Virus record (IMG/VR): IMGVR_UViG_3300042887_000199
Span: 1-63,293 of that record
Length of the DNA: 63,293 nucleotides
Origin: a virus
Strand: one strand, 5' to 3'
The stretch's first letter is position 1, and the number at the start of each line of letters is the position of its first letter. This document shows positions 56,701-63,293 of the stretch, piece after piece. Position numbers and translations under genes: made by a program. The notes below the pieces were generated by a model. The model had not been told where the DNA came from. It worked only from the letters and a program-made list of their open reading frames with translations, and did no database searches.

Positions 56701-59700
56701 CTTGCGTTTCGCACAGCCAAAGCACCAGCTACGCCGGTTGACGCAGCAGAAGCAAAGAAGTTGATAGTAGAGACCCTCTCTACGCTACCCAAAGGCGTGA
56801 ATCTTGTTTACGCACCAACGTTGGCAGACATAAAGCCTGAGCTGCTGACGAAGTTGATTGCGGGTGGGTACAAAGAAGGCGAGGCGTTTAAAGGCGTGGT
56901 GCTGTCTGACGGCACCATCGTTGTGGTGGGCGACCAGCACACTAGCGTGACCGATCTGGAAGAAACGTTGTTCCATGAGATGGTTGGTCACTACGGCATC
57001 GACACCGTCATTGGCATGGACCGGTTGAAGAAGTACGCCCGTGCAACAGACCTTGAGAAACTGGCCTCGAAGTTGGGTGGTGACCAGTTGTGGACACACG
57101 CTGTTGACGCTATGCGATTTGCCAACGAGCAAAAAGGCGATACAGAACTTGCTGCACTGCGCGAGATCATTGCCTACACAGCCCAGCAACGCATCACTGA
57201 GAATTTTAAACAGAAGGCTGGACGCTGGTTGCAAGAGCTTGTGGGTATGGTGCGCTCTGCACTACGTCAGATGGGCTTTAAGAACATGGCAGAGATGTCT
57301 ACGTCTGATGTGTTCTACGCCATCAAGATGGCCAACAAGGCTTTCAACGAGCGCACTGTCGGTCCTTACCGTGCAGAAGGCGGTGTGATGGCTTTCCGTA
57401 CCAAGCGTGAGCCAAGCCGTTACGGTAGCTCTTTTGTTGGTAGCCAGAAAGGTATTGTCGATAACCTGCGCGGCAACTTCCTTGGGTTGTCTGGGCGTGT
57501 GCAGTTCGTTGACCAGTACGCGGCGCTCGATGCGGCTATTAAAAAAGGTCTGGACGCGGGCGTTATCTCTGACTTGGAAGCCGAGCAGGCAGGTTACTAC
57601 CTGCGCTTTGGTCAGCAGGCTAACGCTTTTGCTACACAGGCGCTGACTAATGGCCCACTGGCACTGGTTAAGCAGATGACTAAACGCGGCATGGAGTTCG
57701 TTTACAAGAGCGCACCCGGTGCCAACATGGTCAAGGTTGCTCAGGCGCTGGAGAAATCCGGCATCAAGAACAGCACTGAGTTGGAACATATGTTTACCAT
57801 CTACACAGCAGGTAAACGCGCCAAGCAGGTGGGCTGGAACAAACTGAACTTTGACAACCCCACCTCTGTTGAGCAGGACTACACCCGCCTGATGGATGAG
57901 TTGAAGGGCAATAATAAAGCCCGCGCTGCGTTTGAAGAAGCCGCCAAGATTTACAAAGAGTATAACAACGGGCTGGTTGATTTTGCTGCGCAGACAGGCT
58001 ACTTGTCTCAACAGAAAGCAGCAGAGTTGAAGGCAGCGGACTACGTACCGTTCTATCGTGTGCAGGGCGGCGAGTTGCAGTTGATGGTGGACAAAGAGCG
58101 TCCTATCCGTATTGCCAACATGAAAGACGAGCCGATGTTGCACGAGCTTGTTGGCGACAACACACAGATTCTCCCGATCTTTACAAGCTCGGCGCAGAAC
58201 GCGTTTGTTCTGACCCGCATGGGTCTGCGTAACCAGATGATGAAAGACAACGTGATGTTGCTTGGCCGTCTGGGCATTGCAAGCAAGTTGGGTAAAGGCG
58301 CTGGTCCACAAGGTCCGAACACGGTTCGCTACAAGGTTAAGGGCGAAGACAACTTTGCCGTCATCGACTCCGATATGTACGGCATCCCAGCAGACTTAAT
58401 CGTCAAGGGTATGGAAGGTATCAAAACCACCATCCCGATGGCCATCAAGATCATGGGTATGCCAGCCAATGTGTTGAGAAAGTTTGTCACCCGCAACCCA
58501 GCTTACGCTGTGCGTCAGGCTATTCGTGACCCGCTGACTGCTTGGTTCACTACTGGCACGGATGGTGTGCCGGTGCTTAATTCTTTTAAAGAGTTGAGCA
58601 AGATGGTGGCCGGACGCAGCAAAGAAGAGATCGAGTTGATGCAGGCAGGTGCTATCTCCAGCAACGTCATGACAGGCGACGAGCAGGATATGGCCAAAGC
58701 TTTGCGTGATATGAGTCTTGGTCGTTCGGGCTGGACTAAGCTGATGATGAAAGCTGACGCGCTGGCGATGCAGGGCGATGCTGCAACCCGTGCTGTGATC
58801 TACAAGGACTCGCTGGCCAAGGGTATGTCTGAGATGCAGGCGTACATGCGTACACTGGAGTCAATGAACTTTAGCCGTCGCGGCTTGTCGCCTTCGATGC
58901 AGATGCTCTCGACGGTCATTCCGTTCTTCAACGCACAGATTCAAGGTCTGGATGTGCTGTACCGGGCGTTTACAGGCAAGATGCCGTACAGCGAACAGTT
59001 GAAGATTCGCCAGAAGCTCTATACCCGTGGGTTGTTGTTAGCTGCGGGCACACTGGCTTACGCTGCGGCGATGGAAGATGACGAGGCGTATAAACGCGCC
59101 AAGCCTGAAGAGCGTCTGGGCAACTGGTTTGTGTACACGCCGTTCTCGGATGAGCCAATGAAAGTGCCTATCCCGTTTGAACTGGGCTACCTGTTTAAGG
59201 CGTTGCCAGAAGCGGTGTTCAATACGGCAGCAGAAGACGAACGTGCTGACGACATTACCAAGGGTATGGGCAAGCTGGTGGCGCTATCTAATCCGTTTGC
59301 TCTGCCAGCCGCGATCAAACCTGCAACTGAAGTCATCCTTGGCCGTTCGTTCTTCGGCGGGGACATCGAGTCCAAGCGTGAGTTGACCACCATGATGCCG
59401 GGTGAGCGGTATCGTGACACGACGACTGAATTTGCCAAGATGCTGGGCAGCGTCACAGGCGATGCGGGGTTGACTCCGATCAAGATAGATTACCTGATCC
59501 GTGGCTACACAGGCGCTCTGGGTGTTGCGATTGCATCACTGGCTAATCCTATCCTGAACACGGAAGCCAGCACCGTTGAGCAGCCAACCATGAAGACCAG
59601 CAAGATGCCGTTCATCGGCGGGTTGTTCCAGCCGGTTGAAGGTAGAGGAACGCTTGACGCTGCGTATGAGCGCATACTGGAGATTCAGCAGGTACAAGGT

Positions 59701-59961
59701 ACGTACAAGCGACTGCTGGAGGAAGGTAAGGATAAAGAGGCTGACGCTTTCTTAGACAAGTATGAGAACAAACTTGTTAGTGTTAACTTCTCTGGGCGGG
59801 TTCGAGAGCAGCTAGGCAAGCTGGCCACCATGCGCCGCAACGTGGTTGCAGCCGACCTTACCCGAGCAGAGAAAGACGAGATGCTCAAAGAAATTGATGA
59901 GCAGCAAGTCTTAATCGCACGGGAGTTCTTGTCTTTTACAGGTGAAACCAGACCCCGATAA
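53749..59961 (+). CDS. Giant polyvalent internal virion protein with zincin-like motif and LPD38 end
   Basis: 2070 residues, the largest gene. The N-terminus starts PTYSIQGPDGKTYSIDGPPN, followed by a membrane-like Gly/Ala-rich segment (AFAGGRLGAMAGAPLGLPGV). About 260-1000 are charged coiled coils. Near residue 1075 LEETLFHEMVGHYGIDTVI is the zincin motif of large polyvalent proteins (His-Glu-x-x-Gly-His). At about 1690-1830 MNFSRRGLSPSMQMLSTVIP, FFNAQIQGLDVLYRAF resembles the LPD38-type associated domain. It is probably ejected with the DNA into the host, like T7 gp16 but with a protease-like module in place of a lytic transglycosylase. Confidence 0.8.
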   Translation: MPTYSIQGPDGKTYSIDGPPNATREQIIGAIQARMQQQQAQTAAKPREPGIIESGIGGAKKLLSSQRTALESFASPEEAAQAGLARARALEEKTPSQLSLEKVKDKYAQEGFFPAAGEVLRQAPSFIAEQLPQLGTAFAGGRLGAMAGAPLGLPGVIGGGIAGALTPLALQAYGAGAERRAAEGLPQDPGKTAVSALGQAGLETAAMVIPFGGKLMGRLLGVGEKEGAQALVSPAARKLAEERLATSIAKGTGKGLLAEIPTEVGQQMLERWQANLPLMDDNALKEYAEAAYGASLFGGPFGGVGRRVQVGQAKEDVARGDALEAMKKAKELREAEAAEKAKPEYILGIADRHDAAKAQLAETQQRLKESKPGKDATEGQRDIYAGLQQKYKEQIEEFKPLKKEYDEVKGAARALRTSQLPVRPEVTPETEAAPVGVQPNVQQMMDQYREAQNALAPLETQMQEAAAKGDTAAINQLVPAYQQQQAQLQELGAQIEQLGGTTKAPEVFESDVAKAQKALDKQIKAAQKKLSDAAETGDFAAMPSLAAKLDELKAQQAEQQATAEQQREALRINAVPVGDTIPMFREEALPKQSEVVKEKEAAAGPLPQEKETRSGITLDLFSDFNLLNTAIQNRDERTIANMQRAREAADKKAAAAAASKMSPREEVYEALKDKINKIVRRERNYDVYEATVNGQRQEIYLSDAVAKEISDLRRKVEEPIGNAKRSMLQIAHDNYAVYEARLAKLEEAQAANAAAAKITTLQNQVNTALRKYEGSVNRIKPYRDALDAAMAKMYTTTEVATPRQKAAETAALGKSAREMSREAKQAKKAAEGKLSASSERVAREIGYEQKEYQDIAQKAQKRLDAVRKKYGDNSPELVSFIRTVEAELNKKAMELGRATPEFRSQLLKETKAFREAASQSKQEIKSKRTTQATRKLPKLSTMTTGSAESQAASAARQEGFRRKMTGEERKKTEQDFREGADDAGLAFRTAKAPATPVDAAEAKKLIVETLSTLPKGVNLVYAPTLADIKPELLTKLIAGGYKEGEAFKGVVLSDGTIVVVGDQHTSVTDLEETLFHEMVGHYGIDTVIGMDRLKKYARATDLEKLASKLGGDQLWTHAVDAMRFANEQKGDTELAALREIIAYTAQQRITENFKQKAGRWLQELVGMVRSALRQMGFKNMAEMSTSDVFYAIKMANKAFNERTVGPYRAEGGVMAFRTKREPSRYGSSFVGSQKGIVDNLRGNFLGLSGRVQFVDQYAALDAAIKKGLDAGVISDLEAEQAGYYLRFGQQANAFATQALTNGPLALVKQMTKRGMEFVYKSAPGANMVKVAQALEKSGIKNSTELEHMFTIYTAGKRAKQVGWNKLNFDNPTSVEQDYTRLMDELKGNNKARAAFEEAAKIYKEYNNGLVDFAAQTGYLSQQKAAELKAADYVPFYRVQGGELQLMVDKERPIRIANMKDEPMLHELVGDNTQILPIFTSSAQNAFVLTRMGLRNQMMKDNVMLLGRLGIASKLGKGAGPQGPNTVRYKVKGEDNFAVIDSDMYGIPADLIVKGMEGIKTTIPMAIKIMGMPANVLRKFVTRNPAYAVRQAIRDPLTAWFTTGTDGVPVLNSFKELSKMVAGRSKEEIELMQAGAISSNVMTGDEQDMAKALRDMSLGRSGWTKLMMKADALAMQGDAATRAVIYKDSLAKGMSEMQAYMRTLESMNFSRRGLSPSMQMLSTVIPFFNAQIQGLDVLYRAFTGKMPYSEQLKIRQKLYTRGLLLAAGTLAYAAAMEDDEAYKRAKPEERLGNWFVYTPFSDEPMKVPIPFELGYLFKALPEAVFNTAAEDERADDITKGMGKLVALSNPFALPAAIKPATEVILGRSFFGGDIESKRELTTMMPGERYRDTTTEFAKMLGSVTGDAGLTPIKIDYLIRGYTGALGVAIASLANPILNTEASTVEQPTMKTSKMPFIGGLFQPVEGRGTLDAAYERILEIQQVQGTYKRLLEEGKDKEADAFLDKYENKLVSVNFSGRVREQLGKLATMRRNVVAADLTRAEKDEMLKEIDEQQVLIAREFLSFTGETRPR

Positions 59962-60020
59962 GGCCGTTCTTCACCCCTACGCGGGCCTTGGCATGGAAGA
60001 TACGGTGAGCTAAAGCTTTG

Positions 60021-60048
60021 CGGAGGCCGTCTTGTATGACGGCCTCCG
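60021..60048. terminator. Perfect hairpin between the convergent arms
   Basis: CGGAGGCCGTC-TTGTAT-GACGGCCTCCG is an 11-bp perfect stem with a six-base loop between the end of the giant gene (59961) and the end of the primase-helicase gene (60084). It lacks a U-run on either side, so it may be a factor-assisted bidirectional terminator or an RNA 3' end stabiliser. Confidence 0.75.
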
Positions 60049-60083
60049 TATCCAAACAGGGGACAAAGAACCCCTGCCCACGC

Positions 60084-63050
60084 TTAAGCTGCGACCAAGG
60101 GTACGTTACCTGTAAAGTCTTCTTCATCGGAACGTCTGGTTATCTTCATGACGGACACACGCATTGGTGGCCCTTTGGTTTTGGCGGTCATGTCTTTCTT
60201 GGGCATATACGACACCATGAACTGCTCTTCCAGATACTTCTTGAAGTCGGCGTAACCGAAGCTCATGGTGGAGCAAAACGCTTTTAATAATCGCTCCTCG
60301 ATGTAGTAGTCCGTGAACCCGACAGTTGCGCCATGCTCAACCCTCCCCATAATTTTAGTTCGTGTGGTTGACGCATCAATCGCTCCGCCGTTACCCAACT
60401 CAGCCAGAACACCATCCAAGCCATTGAAGCGCACGATGATGAAGCTGCCGTAGTACTCCTGAGTAAACGAGTTCAGCACATCCTCAGCAGAGCGTGTGCC
60501 GGTGTTGATGGCATTACGCATGTACCGCACGGCATTGCCGAACGTATCCAACACAGGCTGCATCGGGATGTTGATTGCACCGCAGTGCTCATCAGAAAAC
60601 AAAATGCCTGAAGCAACCGCAGCGCCAATAGCAGCCATCCAGAAACGCTCATCATTGGTAGCGTGATACTCACTATACATACGGCGCACTACTTGCGGAA
60701 CCAACTCTTTAAGCTTGTCCAGATTCTGGACCATGTACTCAACGAGCATGTGCCCTGCGACCGCGTAGTTGTCCGCCAACGACTTAATGATCTCAATCTC
60801 ATGTGGTTCCCATGTAAGTACATCGTTCATTGCAAACTCAAGCACACGCCGCAGTTCGCCTTCCGCAGAATGGGATTGAGCGCCTGTGAAGTAGTCCACC
60901 ACGTACGTGTTGGAAGACATGATGGCCGTGTCCATCCACGTGGACAAGTTCATACGCTCCTTGTTGGAGCCAGACTCCATACGCTCCTTACCCCGCCCGT
61001 TGGTCATGTCCAGTACGAACTCGGAGAACCACCCAAAGTCTTTCCGGTTCTTCGCCGTAATCTCATCCGTTATCAGGGGGATGCTGTGCAAGAGACCAAG
61101 GCGTTGCTGCATGGCCACAGGAGACGTACCTTTACTGGTACGGTAGTGCACCGGGTGCCCCCAGACAGAAGCCGCAGCCTCCAGCGCCAATGATTTACCT
61201 GTACCGGAGTTGGTTGAGCCGCAGTGGAACGTCATACCGTAAATGCCTGTGAAGCGCATAAGCGGCCCCCCTGCCCCGGCCAGCATGATGCACACGTGCT
61301 GCCACATCTTCTTCTGGATGAACAGGTTGATGACCGCCCGCCACTGCTCGATTGAGCCGGTGGGTTTGGTGTTGGCAACGATGTTCTCCAGCCCCTCCAT
61401 AGGCACTTCGATCTGACCAGTGGGCGTGTATATCTTCCCAGCGAAGACGAACGTATCGTCCTCCTGCCAGCCGTAGCTGGTGGGCACACTGACTGTGCGC
61501 TTCTCAACGCTTACCTTCTCCACACAGGCGCGGACGTAGTCGTACAGGTTCTTGTCGTTACCTGATCCGAAGGACGCCAGAATGTTCTGGTTGGCAAGGT
61601 GCTTCATGGTCTCATCCTTACTGACGATACTCTTCTGGGGAATGGTGATGGTGTTGGGGTTGCCGTTCCTGATCGCCATCATGTGTACCGTGTGTTCGCC
61701 CCCGGAGTTCAGGATGTCCACAGGGAACAAGTCGTAGGGGATCAGCATGATCTGGCGCTTGATCTTGTTGCCGTTAGCGTCCTCGTCGTCCTTCTCGATG
61801 AATACCCCGCCCTGCTTGCCGTAGGCGTAGCCCTTGGGTGGTTCAGGACGCAGCACCTTGCGGGCATACTGCTCGTTCTCCACCTGCACATCGATCTCTT
61901 TTGGTGCTACCTCAACGGCATACTCGCGCCCCAATGCCAGCGGGTTGGTGATCTTGCCCCAGTGTGTACAGGATGTACAAATGCCGGGGTTCTCGGAGTC
62001 GAACTTAGTGCAGGGGTACGGACCCTTGATCTCCCGCAGCTTGGTGTTCATCCGGTCTTCGTCATACGGGTGAAGCTGAGACAGCCAGATGACCGCCTTG
62101 GGTGCTTCCTCGCACTTCTGCGCTATCGACAGCAGCCCACGCCACAGCGGCTCCATGCCATCCTGCTCGGCGTTCTCCATGTAGTATGCAAGCTGACCGC
62201 AGCCCGTGCCCTGCTTGGTGCGATCAAATATCTTGCGAAACTTAGTCACTGAGTTCTCGAACAGCTTGACGCTGGTGCCTGTGGTTTCCGTATTGGCGGG
62301 CAGCGTTGGGCGTTGACCGGGAAGCTCGACCACGTTGGCCGGGGGTGTGGGCTTGGACTCGTAGGGGGTACCGGCCAGATGCTTGGTGACCAGCGCCTTG
62401 ATGTCCTCGATGTCGAACAAGTCGCCCTCGTTCATGAAGCGCACGTTGGTGACGCCTCTGACCTTCTTGCCACTCTTGACCCCGTTATTGATCGTGCCCG
62501 GCACCCGCAGAATACGTGATGCATCGCCCGTCACAGTCGCGTCAATAGCCAGCTTCTTGGAGAAGCACAGGCGCTTGAACTGCTCGGCCACCGGCTTCCA
62601 CACCGACTTCGGGATAGCTTCTTTCAACGGCCAGTATGCGTGTACACCGCCGCCCGAATGGACGAACCAAGGCTGGCCAAGACCTGACAGCCCGACCTCA
62701 TCGATGAACGCCATGATGGCTTCGAACCCAGCCTTGGGGGACGGGTAGCCCTTCTGTTTGATTACGCCACTTGCATCAGGCAAGTCCAGCGGGTGGTTAC
62801 AGTCCACATCAATAGCGATGCACTTGACCATCTCCACATTGGGTGCGGTACGGTCATCAGGGTTTTTAAATGTTCCCAGTGCGAAGTACGTGTCGTAACC
62901 ATTTAGCTTATAGCTTTCAAGCGTCTGCTCAAGTTCCCCCAGTGTCTCTTTGTATACATGCTCTTTGTACTTCGATGTCAGTTCCGCCACGCAGTAATAC
63001 CCGTTACCCGGTGGTGGGAGAACCGCCGCCATGAAATCAAGCGGGTTCAT
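60084..63050 (-). CDS. PrimPol (AEP)-type primase fused to DUF927-type helicase
   Basis: 988 residues. The N-terminal archaeo-eukaryotic-type primase domain has CIAIDVDC (Asp81, Asp83), VHSGGGVHAYW (His137) and AIDATVTGDASRILRVP (Asp170, Arg179/182). A Cys cluster (CTKFDSENPGICTSC, about 347-361) follows. The helicase domain has a Walker A GSTNSGTGKS (611-620) and Walker B LITDE (659-663) with downstream motifs of the DUF927 superfamily. Both primer synthesis and unwinding are thus in one polypeptide, replacing separate primase and helicase genes. The start has AAAGGATACCT upstream. Confidence 0.9.
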   Translation of the reverse strand: MNPLDFMAAVLPPPGNGYYCVAELTSKYKEHVYKETLGELEQTLESYKLNGYDTYFALGTFKNPDDRTAPNVEMVKCIAIDVDCNHPLDLPDASGVIKQKGYPSPKAGFEAIMAFIDEVGLSGLGQPWFVHSGGGVHAYWPLKEAIPKSVWKPVAEQFKRLCFSKKLAIDATVTGDASRILRVPGTINNGVKSGKKVRGVTNVRFMNEGDLFDIEDIKALVTKHLAGTPYESKPTPPANVVELPGQRPTLPANTETTGTSVKLFENSVTKFRKIFDRTKQGTGCGQLAYYMENAEQDGMEPLWRGLLSIAQKCEEAPKAVIWLSQLHPYDEDRMNTKLREIKGPYPCTKFDSENPGICTSCTHWGKITNPLALGREYAVEVAPKEIDVQVENEQYARKVLRPEPPKGYAYGKQGGVFIEKDDEDANGNKIKRQIMLIPYDLFPVDILNSGGEHTVHMMAIRNGNPNTITIPQKSIVSKDETMKHLANQNILASFGSGNDKNLYDYVRACVEKVSVEKRTVSVPTSYGWQEDDTFVFAGKIYTPTGQIEVPMEGLENIVANTKPTGSIEQWRAVINLFIQKKMWQHVCIMLAGAGGPLMRFTGIYGMTFHCGSTNSGTGKSLALEAAASVWGHPVHYRTSKGTSPVAMQQRLGLLHSIPLITDEITAKNRKDFGWFSEFVLDMTNGRGKERMESGSNKERMNLSTWMDTAIMSSNTYVVDYFTGAQSHSAEGELRRVLEFAMNDVLTWEPHEIEIIKSLADNYAVAGHMLVEYMVQNLDKLKELVPQVVRRMYSEYHATNDERFWMAAIGAAVASGILFSDEHCGAINIPMQPVLDTFGNAVRYMRNAINTGTRSAEDVLNSFTQEYYGSFIIVRFNGLDGVLAELGNGGAIDASTTRTKIMGRVEHGATVGFTDYYIEERLLKAFCSTMSFGYADFKKYLEEQFMVSYMPKKDMTAKTKGPPMRVSVMKITRRSDEEDFTGNVPLVAA

Positions 63051-63067
63051 AGGTATCCTTTATTGTT

Positions 63068-63268
63068 TTAGTCGAACAGCGGAAGCTGGTTGGGGTCTGA
63101 CGTTTTGTAGTCTGTTGCGCGTATCTGTGCCGCTTCAACAAACGTAGCCAAGCGGCGGATAAGTTCTTTCTGAAAATCGACAGGCATACCCGTGTCTGGT
63201 TCAAACATCAAGAGCGATGCGGTCAGGAGTTCTTTATCGGTCAAGGCTTGAGGTTGTATTCTTTGCAT
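63068..63268 (-). CDS. Hypothetical protein beside the primase
   Basis: 66 residues from ATG 63268, with GGAG six bases upstream; an earlier ATG at 63280 is itself part of that ribosome site. RIQPQALTDKELLTASLLMF, MPVDFQKELIRRLATFVEAA, ending in DPNQLPLFD. The ending resembles the PIP/clamp-binding-like tail QLPLF of beta-sliding clamp partners, which could tether it to the host clamp. The start lies inside the right terminal repeat; the gene is complete. Confidence 0.65.
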   Translation of the reverse strand: MQRIQPQALTDKELLTASLLMFEPDTGMPVDFQKELIRRLATFVEAAQIRATDYKTSDPNQLPLFD

Positions 63269-63293
63269 ATTCTTCTCCATGCTTCGTCAGCGG
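63241..63293 (-). CDS. C-terminal end of the helix-turn-helix gene (circular copy)
   Basis: Continuation of the gene annotated at 1-276. The duplicated terminal 47 bases encode its last residues (ADEAWRRICKEYNLK), then a Pro codon and TGA at 63241-63243. Counts as one gene with the left entry. Confidence 0.7.
   Translation of the reverse strand, partial: ADEAWRRICKEYNLKP
63247..63293. repeat. Terminal direct repeat (circular closure), right copy
   Basis: Exact copy of bases 1-47, see left copy. Confidence 0.9.

Noticed and set aside
57262-58311. 349-codon minus-strand frame inside the giant protein gene
   Set aside because: Antisense shadow of a well-formed coding frame; composition is unlike a protein and no leader exists.

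Overview
This window is an essentially complete genome of a tailed bacteriophage (Caudoviricetes), most likely a short-tailed podovirus. The first 47 bases (1-47) recur exactly at the end (63247-63293), so the sequence closes into a circle of 63,246 bp, and one small gene runs across the junction. The packaging and morphogenesis genes recognisable from sequence are the terminase, portal, scaffold, major capsid protein, head-tail connectors, tail nozzle, fibres, holin, endolysin and very large internal (ejection) proteins. There is no tape-measure, sheath or tail-tube gene. I see no integrase, recombinase, tRNA or recognisable lysogeny repressor, so a lytic lifestyle is the simplest reading. 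The host is not shown directly. The moderate GC content and the style of the small accessory proteins suggest a Gram-negative proteobacterium, possibly a freshwater betaproteobacterium; this is inference.

Layout. Positions 1-17,768 (minus strand), together with 60,084-63,293 (minus strand, continuous through the circle junction), form the replication/early arm. It holds a PrimPol-DUF927-type primase-helicase, two small DNA-binding proteins, a probable ssDNA-binding protein, an SNF2 helicase, an HNH protein, a Cas4/RecB-like nuclease, an SprT-like zinc protein, a family A DNA polymerase, a VRR-NUC nuclease, an M20/M28-type peptidase and many very small genes. Most genes overlap by 1-4 bases or have an AGGAGAAGCAA leader. 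From 12 to 18 kb the style changes to separately spaced small genes, each with an AACCGAAAGG-type leader, and with GGGTCA/TGACCC hairpins between several of them. A gene-free AT-rich stretch at 16.2-16.55 kb, bounded by 26-bp inverted repeats, looks like a replication origin. Positions 17.77-18.37 kb are a divergent control region with a leftward promoter, a 24-bp palindromic operator and two leftward terminators.

Positions 18,370-59,961 (plus strand) form the structural arm: TerS, TerL, portal, GroES-like co-chaperonin, scaffold, decoration and capsid proteins, a terminator, a run of small Lys/Gly-rich proteins sharing a C-terminal tag, connectors, an expanded tail-fibre array with four paralogous modules, a protein built of ten 20-residue repeats, holin and endolysin. 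Next come a glycine-rich adhesin and then four consecutive Fe(II)/2-oxoglutarate oxygenase genes, followed by the tail nozzle, internal virion proteins, a GNAT acetyltransferase and a 2070-residue polyvalent ejection protein. The arms converge at a perfect 11-bp hairpin (60,021-60,048).

The most unusual item is the adhesin plus four-oxygenase cassette (42.36-46.20 kb). It may be a phage-encoded system for hydroxylating its own tail proteins or host surface proteins. Other candidates are the inverted-repeat origin, the duplicated palindromic operator, the GGGTCA hairpin family and the shared C-terminal tag on small structural proteins.
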